Made by a program: the position numbers and the translations under genes
Part shown: one piece after another, positions 1 to 9,235 of the stretch
How the letters are laid out: every line of letters begins with the position of its first letter
How positions within the stretch are numbered: position 1 is the stretch's first letter
DNA from: Pseudoxanthomonas spadix
Lineage (GTDB): Bacteria; Pseudomonadota; Gammaproteobacteria; Xanthomonadales; Xanthomonadaceae
Direction: 5' to 3'
Length of the DNA stretch: 37,331 nucleotides
Assembly: GCF_003703395.1 (NCBI RefSeq)
Contig: NZ_RDQN01000013.1
Span: 1-37,331, forward strand
Notes under the pieces: model-generated
Databases searched by the model: none
Told to the model about the DNA's origin: nothing
Seen by the model: only the letters and a program-made list of their open reading frames with translations

Positions 1-189
1 GGAGAGAGCCGCCTCGATCCTGCCCACGCTTGTGAAGTTCGAGCTTGAGCTCGTTCAACTGTTCGGGCTAGGGACGAGGTCGATGTGCGGCGGCCCGGGC
101 TCCTACACGTGCTTGGCAACACTGCGCCCCATCGGCCTGCCGCACATCGCTCTCCACCCAAACTCTAGACCTTCGCGCAGACACAAGCG
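1..189 (-). repeat. Left copy of 189-bp terminal inverted repeat (putative IS end)
   Basis: Bases 1-189 are identical to the reverse complement of 37143-37331; I compared the two strings by eye and found no mismatch. Read outward from the window, both copies begin CGCTTGTGTCTGCGC and run off the end. The copy holds an 11-bp inverted repeat, CGATGTGCGGC (81-91) with GCCGCACATCG (139-149), and a smaller stem near 39-53. Neither shows a convincing protein. The likeliest reading is the terminal part of an insertion sequence with at least two genomic copies, at which the assembly stopped. IS110-type is an inference from the REP junctions, not from a transposase. Confidence 0.75.
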
Positions 190-260
190 CACCGCAGGGG
201 CGCGATGGGGCGTTCCCGGTAAAGCCTCTCGCGGCCCAGCGATGCGGCCCCTACGGGACA
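187..260 (+). repeat. REP-type palindrome, truncated at the IS junction
   Basis: GC-rich imperfect palindrome of the Xanthomonad GTAGGAGCGCACC... class. The arms around GCGCGATGGGGC and GCCTCTCGCGGCC are recognisable, and the inner side ends GGCCCCTACGGG. The outer end lacks the expected GTAGGA and continues straight into the terminal repeat at about 186-187. The rest, to the kmo stop at 288, contains no gene. Confidence 0.7.
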
Positions 261-287
261 ATCGACGGTCCTGCGGTTTCGGCGCTG

Positions 288-1652
288 CTACGGCGCGTCT
301 TGCAGGATGGGCAGCTGTGCCAGCACGCGCTGGTCCAGGGCGGTCCAGTCGATCGTGTCCAGGCTCTGGTGGCCGCAGGTGGCCTCGATCAGCAGTTGCC
401 GCTGCACCTGGCTGCGTTCCAGCGCCACCGCGTAAGGAATGCGCATGAAGGTGACCATGGTGTAGTGCGGCACGAAACGGCCGGGATGGCGCTGCTGCAG
501 CTGCTGCTCCAGGGCGCGCTGCAGCAGGAAGTCGGCGTCGTCCACGCGGTCGCGCATCTCGGTGTAGTTTTCCAGCGCCATGGCCTGGATGGCGGCGGCA
601 TTGGGTTTGCGCTCGGCCTCGAATGCGGCATAGGCGCTGGCCAGCTCGTCGCGCGCCTCCAGCTGCGCGGCCAGGGCCACGCAGTCCTCGAACGCGCAGT
701 TCATGCCCTGGCCGTGGAAGGGCACCATCGCGTGCGCGGCATCACCTAGCAGCACCGCACGTCCGCCCAGGTGCCAGTGCTGCAGCGACAGCGTGCCGAG
801 CAGGCCGGGCCGATGGTGCTCCCAGTCGCGTTCGAGGTGTGGGATCAGCGGCAGCGCATCGGCGAAGTCGCGCTCGAACAGGGCCCGCGCCTGGCTGCCG
901 CTGCGCACGCTGGCGAAGCTGGTCGGGCCGGTATTGGGCAGGAACACGGTGACGGTGAAGGTGCCCTCGTCGTTGGGCAGGGCGATGCACATGTAGTCGC
1001 CGCGCGGCCAGATGTGCAGCGCATGCGGTTCGATCCGGAAGCCGCCGTCGGCGGCCGGCGGAATTTCCAGTTCCTTGTAGGAGTGATCGAGGAAGGCGGT
1101 GTGTTCGCCCAGCGGCCGGGCCCGGTCCATCGCCGCGCGCAGGGCCGAACCGGCGCCGTCGGCGCCGACCAGCGTGTCGAAACGGATCTCGTGCGCAGAG
1201 TCGTCGCGGTCGTCGATGAAGCGCGCGTGGCCGGACGCGAAATCCACCGTGTGCAGGCGCCGATTGAAATGGACCGTGGCGCCGGCGCTTTGCGCCAGCT
1301 CGAGCAGGGTCAGGTTGAGGTCGGCGCGATGGATCGACCAGATCACCTCGCTGTCGTTGCGGCCATAGGGCAGCAGCTGCTGGCCGCCTTCGAGGAAGTG
1401 GACCATGCGCCCGCGCATCATCACCGCACGGGCCATCACCGCGGCTTCGGCATCGGCCTGGCGCAGCGCATGGCGGCCGCGTTCGGCCAGGGCCAGGTTG
1501 ATCGAACGGCCCGATTCGTAGCCCTCGATGCGCGGGTCGCCGCGGCGCTCGTAGACGGTGACCTGCCAGCCCTTGCGCGAGAGCAGGATGGCCAGCAACG
1601 CGCCGGCCAGGCCGGCGCCGATGATCGTGATGGAGCGCGAGGATGCGTTCAA
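288..1652 (-). CDS. kmo: Kynurenine 3-monooxygenase
   Basis: FAD-dependent aromatic hydroxylase converting L-kynurenine to 3-hydroxykynurenine with NADPH and O2. The 454-residue protein is of normal family length. It has the N-terminal dinucleotide fold GAGLAG (12-17), the mid-protein GADGAG (163-168), the kynurenine-monooxygenase stretch SYKELEIP (191-198) and the second FAD motif GDAAHAMVP (303-311). The start is TTG, with GAAGAA just upstream as a modest ribosome-binding site; no ATG fits the frame between the kynU stop and the first conserved residues. It is the last gene of the minus-strand kynurenine operon, 39 bp after kynU. Bacterial family members can carry a C-terminal membrane-associated part; no clear transmembrane helix is visible here. 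Confidence 0.93.
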   Translation of the reverse strand: MNASSRSITIIGAGLAGALLAILLSRKGWQVTVYERRGDPRIEGYESGRSINLALAERGRHALRQADAEAAVMARAVMMRGRMVHFLEGGQQLLPYGRNDSEVIWSIHRADLNLTLLELAQSAGATVHFNRRLHTVDFASGHARFIDDRDDSAHEIRFDTLVGADGAGSALRAAMDRARPLGEHTAFLDHSYKELEIPPAADGGFRIEPHALHIWPRGDYMCIALPNDEGTFTVTVFLPNTGPTSFASVRSGSQARALFERDFADALPLIPHLERDWEHHRPGLLGTLSLQHWHLGGRAVLLGDAAHAMVPFHGQGMNCAFEDCVALAAQLEARDELASAYAAFEAERKPNAAAIQAMALENYTEMRDRVDDADFLLQRALEQQLQQRHPGRFVPHYTMVTFMRIPYAVALERSQVQRQLLIEATCGHQSLDTIDWTALDQRVLAQLPILQDAP

Positions 1653-1691
1653 ATGGAATTCTTCGGGGGCAATGGCAGGGGCAAGGCGTGT

Positions 1692-2966
1692 TCAGACGCC
1701 GGCCCACATCTCCACTTCTTCCACGAAGCGATAGATGTCCTTGAAGCTGTTGTACAGCGGCACCGGCGCGATGCGGATCACGTCCGGCTCGCGCCAGTCA
1801 CCGAGCACGCCGACCTTGGCCAGGTAGTCGAACAGCCCGCGGCCGCGCTCGCGCCCGCCGGCCACGCGCAGTGACAGCTGGCAGCCGCGGCGTTCGGGTT
1901 CGGCCGGGGTGATGATGTCCAGGGTATCCAGCAGGCGCGCCTCGATCAGCTCCTCCAGGAAACTGGTGAGCTTTTCCGACTTGGCCCGCAGTGCCGGCAC
2001 GCCGCCGGCCTTGTCGAACAGCTCCAGCGAGGCCAGCAGCGGCGCCATCGCCAGGATCGGTGGGTTGCTCAGCTGCCAGCCGTCGGCGCCCGGCGTGGGC
2101 CTGAACTGGGGCGCCATCAGGAAGCGGGTTTCCTTTTCGTGGCCCCACCAGCCGGCAAAGCGCGGCAGCTCGGCCTGCGCATGGCGCTGGTGGACGAACG
2201 CACCTGCCACCGCGCCCGGGCCTGCATTGAGGTACTTGTAGTTGCACCACACCGCAAAATCCGCATCGGCATCGTGCAGCGCCAGCGGAATATTGCCGGC
2301 AGCGTGGGCCAGGTCGAAGCCGGCCATCGCCCCGGCGGCGTGCGTCAGGCGTGTGATCTGGGCGATGTCGAAGGCCTGGCCGGTGCGGTACTGGATGCCC
2401 GGCCACAGCACCAGCGCCAGGCGATGGCCGTGCTCGGCGATGGCCTGTTCGATCGCCTCCATGGACACCGTGCCTTCGGCTTCATCCGGCGCCACCTCGA
2501 TCAGGTCGGTGGCCGGGTTGAAGCCATGGAAGCGGATCTGCGACTGCACCGCGTAGTGGTCGGAGGGAAATGCGCCGGCTTCCATCAGGATCGCCGGGCG
2601 TTGTGCCGTAGGCCGGTAGAAACTGACCATCATCAAGTGCAGGTTGGCGGTCAGGGTGTTCATCGCCACCACTTCGCCGGGCAGCGCGCCGACGATGCGC
2701 GCCAGCGGCTCGCGCACCTGCTCGTGGTAGGTCAGCCACTGCCCCTGGCCACGGAAGTGGCCCTCCACCGCCTCGTGCGCCCATGTGTCCAGGACCTGCT
2801 CGACGGCCTTGCGCGCCCCGCGCGGCTGCAGGCCCAGCGAGTTGCCACAGAAGTACGCCTGCTCGTTGTTCTTGTGCCTGGGCAGCAGGAATTCGTTGCG
2901 AAAGCTGCGCAGCGGATCGGCGGCGTCCAGGGCGATGGCGTGGGTGCGGGAAAGCGCGTGGTTCAT
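1692..2966 (-). CDS. kynU: Kynureninase
   Basis: PLP enzyme that cleaves kynurenine or 3-hydroxykynurenine to anthranilate or 3-hydroxyanthranilate plus alanine. The 424-residue form starting MNHALSRTHA is close to the family length. Recognisable are YFCGNSLGLQP (38-48), the PLP-phosphate region around TLTANLHLMM (104-113), FDLAHAAGN (217-225, Asp contacting the pyridine nitrogen) and WCNYKYLNAGPG with Schiff-base Lys244. An upstream in-frame ATG at 3047 adds 27 residues without family character, so 2966 is preferred, although its ribosome-binding site is weak. It lies between the dioxygenase gene and kmo in the same direction, so the operon supplies consecutive pathway steps. Confidence 0.93.
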   Translation of the reverse strand: MNHALSRTHAIALDAADPLRSFRNEFLLPRHKNNEQAYFCGNSLGLQPRGARKAVEQVLDTWAHEAVEGHFRGQGQWLTYHEQVREPLARIVGALPGEVVAMNTLTANLHLMMVSFYRPTAQRPAILMEAGAFPSDHYAVQSQIRFHGFNPATDLIEVAPDEAEGTVSMEAIEQAIAEHGHRLALVLWPGIQYRTGQAFDIAQITRLTHAAGAMAGFDLAHAAGNIPLALHDADADFAVWCNYKYLNAGPGAVAGAFVHQRHAQAELPRFAGWWGHEKETRFLMAPQFRPTPGADGWQLSNPPILAMAPLLASLELFDKAGGVPALRAKSEKLTSFLEELIEARLLDTLDIITPAEPERRGCQLSLRVAGGRERGRGLFDYLAKVGVLGDWREPDVIRIAPVPLYNSFKDIYRFVEEVEMWAGV

Positions 2967-3201
2967 GCGGTGCGGTTCTTGCGAGGTGGGCGCCATTGCA
3001 CTGGCGTGGAGGCAGTGGACACGCACGGAACGTGCCACCTTGGGCAAGGCCTGGCAGTCTAACCGGGCACTGATTCGGCCGCCGTCGCGGCGGTCCTGTT
3101 TCCCGCCGTGCTGCCACGGCGCAGCAGATGGGCAGACGATTCCAAGGACAGCAGCATGACCGGCGCAGCAGGCGCGCGGCTGCTCAGGGCTCGGCCATCA
3201 G

Positions 3202-3714
3202 CTAGCGCTCGGGCGCGGGATTGAGGTGGCCGCAGGCCTTGCAGGTGCGGTGTTCCAGCGAGGCGTAGAAGCGCTCGAACACCGGCGGGAAGTCGGTCTC
3301 GATGTTGCGCAGGTGGAAGAACTCCTGGTAGAGATTGTGGTTGCAGGCCTCGCAGAACCACAGCAGGCCGTCGTCCTCGTGCGCAAGGCGCCGGCGTTCG
3401 ATCACCAGCCCCACCGAGCCTTCCATCCGCTGCGGCGAATGCGGCACTCGCGGCGGCAGCAGGAAGATCTCGCCGGCGCTGATCGGGATGTCGCGTGCCG
3501 CGCCGTCCTCCTGGATGCGCAGCACCATCTGCCCTTCGAGCTGGTAGAACCACTCCGGGCCTTCGTCCCAGTGGTAGTCGGTACGGCGGTTGGGGCCGCC
3601 GACCACCATGACGATGAAGTCGCCGGCGTAGATCACCTTGTTGCCCACCGGCGGCTTGAGCAGGTGGCGGTGTTCCTCGATCCAGGCCTGCAGGTTGAGC
3701 GGGGCGGGCAGCAT
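3202..3714 (-). CDS. nbaC: 3-hydroxyanthranilate 3,4-dioxygenase
   Basis: Cupin Fe(II) dioxygenase that opens 3-hydroxyanthranilate to 2-amino-3-carboxymuconate semialdehyde, after the kynureninase step. It has 170 residues, the bacterial length. The iron ligands are visible as His48, Glu54 and His92. The C-terminal rubredoxin-like metal site of bacterial enzymes is intact as Cys121-x2-Cys124 and Cys158-x2-Cys161. A GGAG Shine-Dalgarno sequence precedes the ATG. The gene lies 30 bp after can. The 235 bp between its stop and kynU (2967-3201) shows no gene and no clear terminator. The symbol nbaC is used for bacterial homologues; haao is the eukaryotic name. Confidence 0.93.
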   Translation of the reverse strand: MLPAPLNLQAWIEEHRHLLKPPVGNKVIYAGDFIVMVVGGPNRRTDYHWDEGPEWFYQLEGQMVLRIQEDGAARDIPISAGEIFLLPPRVPHSPQRMEGSVGLVIERRRLAHEDDGLLWFCEACNHNLYQEFFHLRNIETDFPPVFERFYASLEHRTCKACGHLNPAPER

Positions 3715-3744
3715 GGGGGCTCCAGGGGAAAGGGGATGGTGGCG

Positions 3745-4410
3745 CTATGGGTCGCGCTTGCCCGAGACCGGCATCGACGCCAGCGCGCGCGCGTAGGCCG
3801 GCTGCAGCTGGCCGGGCGCAGCCACGTCCATGCCCAGCTCGCGTATGCGGCCGTCTGACAGGCTGTAGCACCAGCCGTGCACCGCCACCTCCTGGCCCCG
3901 CGCCCAGGCGTCCTGCAGGATCGTGGTGTGGCAGACGTTGGCGACCTGTTCGATCACGTTGAGCTCGCAAAGGCGCGCGTGGCGCAGCGCTTCGGTCTGG
4001 ACCCTGGCCAGGCGCTCGGCGTGCTTGCCGCTGACATCGCCGACGTGACGCAGCCAATTGTCGACCAGGCCCATGCGCTGTCCGGTCATGCTGGCGTGCA
4101 CGCCGCCGCAGCCGTAGTGGCCCACGATCAGGATGTGCTCGACCTTGAGCACATCCACCGCGAACTGGATGGTGGACAGGCAGTTCAGGTCGCTGTGCAC
4201 CACCACGTTGGCCACGTTGCGATGGACGAACACCTCGCCCGGGTCCAGGCCCAGGATCTGGTTGGCGGGCACCCGCGAGTCGGAGCAGCCGATCCACAGG
4301 TAGCGCGGCGACTGCTGTTGCGAGAGGCGCTGGAAGAAGCCCGGATCGTCCTGGCGGACCTTTTCAGACCAGTCCCGGTTATTGCGCAACAACGCGTCGA
4401 GTTCACTCAT
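3745..4410 (-). CDS. can: Beta-class carbonic anhydrase
   Basis: Zinc enzyme interconverting CO2 and bicarbonate in the cytoplasm. It has 221 residues, starting MSELDALLRNNRDW. The zinc ligands and catalytic Asp fall at the same numbers as in E. coli Can: Cys42 and Asp44 in CSDSR, and His98 and Cys101 in GHYGCGG. The reading frame is open far upstream, over the neighbouring SDR gene, but family similarity begins at this Met. Only 30 bp separate it from the dioxygenase gene, so it is probably co-transcribed with the kynurenine genes. A metabolic reason (the pathway releases CO2 at later steps) is inference. Confidence 0.95.
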   Translation of the reverse strand: MSELDALLRNNRDWSEKVRQDDPGFFQRLSQQQSPRYLWIGCSDSRVPANQILGLDPGEVFVHRNVANVVVHSDLNCLSTIQFAVDVLKVEHILIVGHYGCGGVHASMTGQRMGLVDNWLRHVGDVSGKHAERLARVQTEALRHARLCELNVIEQVANVCHTTILQDAWARGQEVAVHGWCYSLSDGRIRELGMDVAAPGQLQPAYARALASMPVSGKRDP

Positions 4411-4469
4411 GGGCTCGATTATCGCAGATGCGTCAAGCGCAGGGCCGGCCCGGGCCGGCCATGAGACCG

Positions 4470-5258
4470 TCAGATCGAATGCATCCGCCCGCCATCCACC
4501 GTCAGGCTCACTCCGCTGATGTAGCCGGCGGCGGGGCTGGCCAGGAAGGCAATGGCCGCCGCGACGTCGGCCGGCGCACCGATCCGGCGCATCGGCGCGG
4601 AGGCGGCGAGACTGGCGATGACCTGCTCGGCGCTCTGGCCGCTGGCCTGCATCCGGTCCTGCACGATGTGGTCCATGCGCGCGGTGTGGGTGAAGCCGGG
4701 CAGCACGTTGTTGACGGTGATGTTGTCCGGGCCCAGTTCCTGCGAGAGCGTCTTGGCCCAGCCGGCCACCGCGCTGCGCACGGTATTGGACACGCCCAGG
4801 TTGTGCATCGGTTCGTAGACCGAGGTCGACACGACATTGACGATCCGGCCCCAGCCGGCCGCGCGCATGCCCGGCAGGACGGCCTGCACGCGGGTCTGGT
4901 TGGCCAGCAGGTGGTGACGGAATGCGCTGAGGTAGGCCTCCAGGTCGGCATCGACGGCCCTGCCGCCCGGTGGTCCGCCGCCGTTGTTGACCAGGATCTG
5001 GACCGGGCGCTCGGCCGCCAGCGCAGTGACCGTGTCCGCCAGTGCCTGGGTCTGGCCATCGTCGCCGACGCGCCAGCCGTGCACCTGGCCCTGGCGCACC
5101 ACCGGCAACTCGGCCACGACCTGGCGCAGGGCCGCTTCGCGGCGTGCCAGCACGGTCACATCGGCCCCCAGCAGCGCAAGTTCGATCGCGGCGGCCTTGC
5201 CGATGCCAGCCGAGGCGCCGCACACCAATGCATGCCTGCCGGAAAGATTGAGATCCAT
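4470..5258 (-). CDS. SDR-family oxidoreductase-like protein, atypical active site
   Basis: Short-chain dehydrogenase/reductase fold of 262 residues. The nucleotide-binding GASAGIG (14-20) and the NNGGG (91-95) motif are clear, and the C-terminus has the usual ISGVSLTVDGG. The active site is abnormal. Where the family has Tyr-x3-Lys, this protein has Ser157 and Arg161 (SNTVR), although serines at 144 and 146 are present. This matches the 'BKR-like' SDR subgroup known to lack the full catalytic tetrad. AAGGA lies 9 bases before the ATG. It is the promoter-proximal gene of the minus-strand can/kynurenine series, with a 59-bp gap to can. The substrate is unknown. The upstream gap 5259-5503 contains nothing I can identify. 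Confidence 0.85.
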   Translation of the reverse strand: MDLNLSGRHALVCGASAGIGKAAAIELALLGADVTVLARREAALRQVVAELPVVRQGQVHGWRVGDDGQTQALADTVTALAAERPVQILVNNGGGPPGGRAVDADLEAYLSAFRHHLLANQTRVQAVLPGMRAAGWGRIVNVVSTSVYEPMHNLGVSNTVRSAVAGWAKTLSQELGPDNITVNNVLPGFTHTARMDHIVQDRMQASGQSAEQVIASLAASAPMRRIGAPADVAAAIAFLASPAAGYISGVSLTVDGGRMHSI

Positions 5259-5503
5259 GAAGCGGTCCTTCTCGCAAAACTAAGATGGACTGGATACCGC
5301 AGCCGGCGCAGGCGCGCAATGCGTGGGGCGATCAGCACCGTTGCATGCACGGGGCGCATCGATGCAGCCAGATCGCGCGCGCGGCGCCTGGCGGCCACGT
5401 GTGAAGGCGCGCTTTGGGATCTCGTGCCCGGGTCAGGGCGAAGCCGGCGGCAGCGTGCAGGCAGGCGCTTTCGGCCAAGGCGCGCGGCCGGGACGTCGCC
5501 GCC

Positions 5504-5812
5504 TCAGGCGCGCTCGCCCAGCGATTGCACCATCAGCGCAGGCAGGTCCTCATCGCGCTCGGCGTGGGGCGGTGAAACCTCGTGCAGGCTGAAGCCGCGG
5601 CGCAGCGCGTCCTCTTCGTCCAGGCCGTCGAAGGCGACGAACTCGGCGTCGAACAACGCAGCGCGGGCAGTGTCCTGGCTATCGTAGGACAAGGTATTGC
5701 CGTCGCTGTCCAGGACCTCGGCGGTGCCGGCCTCCTTGATCCGCAGGCGTGCCCAGATCAGGGTGCGGCCCAGGCTGGCCAGCCACCATTGGCTGTGCGG
5801 GGTGTCGTTCAT
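5504..5812 (-). CDS. Conserved hypothetical protein, asnS operon
   Basis: Small acidic protein of 102 residues with no motif I recognise. The first part (MNDTPHSQWWLASLGRTLIWARLRI) is aromatic-rich and is followed by a section that looks like mixed beta/alpha (EVLDSDGNTLSYDSQDTARAAL). The start at 5812 is chosen because its ATG overlaps the stop of the preceding gene in an ATGA arrangement, which implies translational coupling. An alternative ATG at 5836 would add eight residues and lie inside the neighbour. It is the last of three small genes after asnS. Confidence 0.7.
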   Translation of the reverse strand: MNDTPHSQWWLASLGRTLIWARLRIKEAGTAEVLDSDGNTLSYDSQDTARAALFDAEFVAFDGLDEEDALRRGFSLHEVSPPHAERDEDLPALMVQSLGERA

Positions 5813-6114
5813 GGCAGGACCTCCGAAGTCAGCCACAGCAGCCCGGCCATGGCCAGTGCGGCGATGATCACCGCCAGGGAAATCCGCGCGGGCGTGGCCA
5901 GGCCGCTGAGCGAGCGGTCGCCGGTGCTGCGATAGTCGCCGCGCATCAGCCAGGCCAGCGCGGCGGGGCGCATGAAGGCGCCCGGGCCCAGCTGCGCGGC
6001 GATGTCCGGATGGCGGTCGCGCACGTGGATCAGGGTCAGCGGCCAGAAGATCACCAGCGCGCAGAATCCGGCGATCGCCGTGGCCACGAACAGCAGGGCG
6101 AAGAACAGGATCAT
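5809..6114 (-). CDS. Small membrane protein, asnS operon
   Basis: Protein of 101 residues with two predicted membrane segments: a hydrophobic N-terminus (about 2-27) and a C-terminal helix (about 79-97). They flank a polar loop with RDRHPDIAAQLGPGAF and a GDYRSTGD stretch. Both ends use ATGA start/stop overlaps with its neighbours, so the three small genes are one coupled unit. No family is recognised; a role as a membrane-anchored accessory protein is only a guess. Confidence 0.72.
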   Translation of the reverse strand: MILFFALLFVATAIAGFCALVIFWPLTLIHVRDRHPDIAAQLGPGAFMRPAALAWLMRGDYRSTGDRSLSGLATPARISLAVIIAALAMAGLLWLTSEVLP

Positions 6115-6377
6115 GCCAGCACCCGTCGCGCCAGCAACGGCGCGGCCACCGAACAGGCCGCCAGCAGCGTGGCCCAGAGCAGCGGCATGCGCAGGCGGCG
6201 CATCACCGCGCGCACCTGCGGATCGGCTTTCACCGCGGCCGCGTCCAGACCTTCCTGCTGCTTGCGCACCAGCAGGCGCTGCAGCTGCAGGCTGCGGCCG
6301 ATGCCGACCAGGCCGAGCACGAAGGCCCCCATGCCCACCACCACCGTGACCGATTGCGCGACCAGCTCGACGTTCAT
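6111..6377 (-). CDS. Small membrane protein, asnS operon
   Basis: Protein of 88 residues with a hydrophobic N-terminal helix (about 8-27), a charged central part (RKQQEGLDAAAVKADPQVRAVMRRLR) and a second hydrophobic helix near the C-terminus (about 70-85). The chosen Met lies 4 bp after the asnS stop, and the stop overlaps the next start as ATGA. The longer upstream frame runs over asnS and is not credible. Function unknown. Confidence 0.72.
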   Translation of the reverse strand: MNVELVAQSVTVVVGMGAFVLGLVGIGRSLQLQRLLVRKQQEGLDAAAVKADPQVRAVMRRLRMPLLWATLLAACSVAAPLLARRVLA

Positions 6378-6381
6378 CGCC

Positions 6382-7782
<1,401 letters not shown>

Positions 7783-7898
7783 GTCTTGAATCCTGGCCTG
7801 TCCGGCGCGATCTAAGGGAACGCGCAAGTCTACCGGTTGGCTGCGTGGCGGGCACGCTCCGTTCACCTGGCAGGGCGCCCCGCCCACGGCCACCTGCC

Positions 7899-7904
7899 TA
7901 TAAT
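7899..7904 (+). promoter_or_regulatory. Candidate -10 element for iscA
   Basis: A perfect TATAAT lies 29 bases before the iscA ATG, in the asnS/iscA divergent gap. No convincing -35 is present at 17 bp (GC-rich), so an activator or a weak promoter is possible. GAAGG near 7922 is the ribosome-binding site. Confidence 0.45.
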
Positions 7905-7933
7905 CGGCCCCGAGCATTTTCGAAGGCACCCCA

Positions 7934-8272
7934 ATGGCCATCACCCTGACCCCGATCGCCCACCAGCGCGTCCAGCACTTCGTCCAGACCACGCCCGGCG
8001 CCTTGGGCCTGCGTTTCGGCGTGACCAAGACCGGTTGCTCGGGCTGGGGCCACGTGACCGACCTGGCGCGCGAGCAGCGCCCCGGCGACACGGTGTTCGA
8101 AGACCGCGGCGTGAAGATCTTCGTCGACGCCGACAGCCTGGCCCTGGTGGACGGCACGCAGATCGACTTCGGCAAGCAGGGCCTGGGCGAGACTTTCCTG
8201 TTCAGGAACCCCAACGCCACCGCCGAGTGCGGCTGCGGGGAGAGCTTTACCACCTCGGCCGACGCGGCCTGA
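7934..8272 (+). CDS. iscA: Iron-sulfur cluster assembly protein IscA (HesB family)
   Basis: A-type Fe-S carrier of 112 residues, which binds iron or a cluster and passes it to apo-proteins in the cytoplasm. The three ligand cysteines sit at Cys35 (GCSGWG) and Cys99/Cys101 (ECGCGESF), the numbers of E. coli IscA. The first motif is CSGWGH rather than the commoner CSGFAY/CSGMSY, a variant also expected in Xanthomonads. The gene stands alone here, not beside iscS-iscU. After its stop, 8273-8423 holds no recognisable gene. Confidence 0.93.
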   Translation: MAITLTPIAHQRVQHFVQTTPGALGLRFGVTKTGCSGWGHVTDLAREQRPGDTVFEDRGVKIFVDADSLALVDGTQIDFGKQGLGETFLFRNPNATAECGCGESFTTSADAA

Positions 8273-8423
8273 AGAACGGGAAGGCGTGTGGCTGTCGCGG
8301 AGCCTGACCGCGCCCGGTTTGCCCAGGTGCACGATCGGGCAGTGCAGCCGGGTCCGCCTTGAAGGGGAGCGTACGGGCGCCGGGCCCGGCTGTGGCCAGG
8401 CCGGGCTGCGCAGGGCGGGCCGA

Positions 8424-8452
8424 TTGCGCGCAACTCCTTGAGCTGACATAAT
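8424..8452 (+). promoter_or_regulatory. Sigma-70-type promoter of rpsF operon
   Basis: TTGCGC at 8424-8429 and CATAAT at 8447-8452 are separated by exactly 17 bp. This predicts a transcript starting near 8459, with a leader of about 105 nt before rpsF. Confidence 0.6.
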
Positions 8453-8458
8453 TTCCGG

Positions 8459-8564
8459 CTCCCTTGGCCTTGCTGGCCCTAGGGGTCCTTGCTCCACCGC
8501 ACAGGCGGGGAGCTGTCCGGCCGGTCCCGTTGCGGGATGGGCCTTCATCCGAAAGGTAAAACAC
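8459..8564 (+). promoter_or_regulatory. Structured leader of rpsF-rpsR (candidate S6:S18-type leader)
   Basis: The leader can form a strong hairpin at 8491-8513: arms GCTCC/GGAGC and CCGC/GCGG, loop ACAG and one bulged A. A second, two-part hairpin lies at 8519-8543, with outer GGCC/GGCC and inner CCCG/CGGG around TTG. It is followed by CATCCGAAAGG with the Shine-Dalgarno. Many bacteria carry an S6:S18-binding leader with a conserved CCG element before rpsF, and the CCG at 8549-8551 fits that loosely. Autoregulation here is an inference. Confidence 0.45.
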
Positions 8565-8993
8565 ATGCGTTTCTATGAAATCGTGTTCCTGGTCCATCCG
8601 GACCAGAGCGAGCAGGTGCCGGCCATGGTCGAGCGCTACAAGGGCATCATCGAGGCCGGCAACGGCAAGATCGTGCGCCTGGAAGACTGGGGCCGCCGCC
8701 AGTTGGCCTACCCGGTGCAGAACCTGGTCAAGGCCCACTACGTGCTGATGAACGTCGAAGTCGACCAGGCCACCCTGGCCGAGCTGACCGAAACCTTCCG
8801 CTTCAACGATGCCATCCTGCGGCACCTGATCGTCAAGCGCGACGGCGACGTGGCCGACACCGAGATGTCGATCATCATGAAGAGCAAGGACGAGAAGGGC
8901 GACAAGCCCGAGCGCGGCGAACGCCGCCGTCGTGACGACGAAGGCGAGACCGCCAAGTCCGACGACGATACCGACGCCACCGAAGCCGCCTAA
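8565..8993 (+). CDS. rpsF: 30S ribosomal protein S6
   Basis: Component of the small-subunit platform that binds S18 and 16S rRNA. The 142-residue protein starts [18 protein letters not shown] and has the usual S6 ferredoxin-like core to about 105. It ends in a highly charged extension ([10 protein letters not shown] then acidic [10 protein letters not shown]) that is common in gammaproteobacteria and that in E. coli is glutamylated at its end. AAAGG precedes the ATG by eight bases. It is the first gene of rpsF-rpsR-rplI. Confidence 0.97.
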   Translation: MRFYEIVFLVHPDQSEQVPAMVERYKGIIEAGNGKIVRLEDWGRRQLAYPVQNLVKAHYVLMNVEVDQATLAELTETFRFNDAILRHLIVKRDGDVADTEMSIIMKSKDEKGDKPERGERRRRDDEGETAKSDDDTDATEAA

Positions 8994-9004
8994 GGAACCC
9001 TGAC

Positions 9005-9235
9005 ATGTCCAAGTTCTTCCGTCGCCGCAAGTTCTGCAAGTTCACCGCCGAAGGGGTCAAGGAGATCGATTACAAGGATCTCAACACCCTGCGCCAGTAC
9101 CTGACCGAGACCGGCAAGATCGTTCCCAGCCGCGTCACCGGCACCAAGGCGCGCTACCAGCGCCAGCTGCAGACGGCCATCAAGCGCGCCCGTTTCCTGG
9201 CCCTGATCCCGTACACCGACAACCACGACATGTGA
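9005..9235 (+). CDS. rpsR: 30S ribosomal protein S18
   Basis: Small-subunit protein partnered with S6. It has 76 residues starting [17 protein letters not shown], with the basic N-terminus and the conserved [27 protein letters not shown] block. It lies 11 bp after rpsF, in the standard order. Confidence 0.98.
   Translation: MSKFFRRRKFCKFTAEGVKEIDYKDLNTLRQYLTETGKIVPSRVTGTKARYQRQLQTAIKRARFLALIPYTDNHDM

Noticed and set aside
32..448. 138-residue open frame across the left terminal repeat
   Set aside because: It crosses the repeat, the REP and the end of kmo; its end is unlike the one on the right copy, and there is no ribosome-binding site or family similarity.
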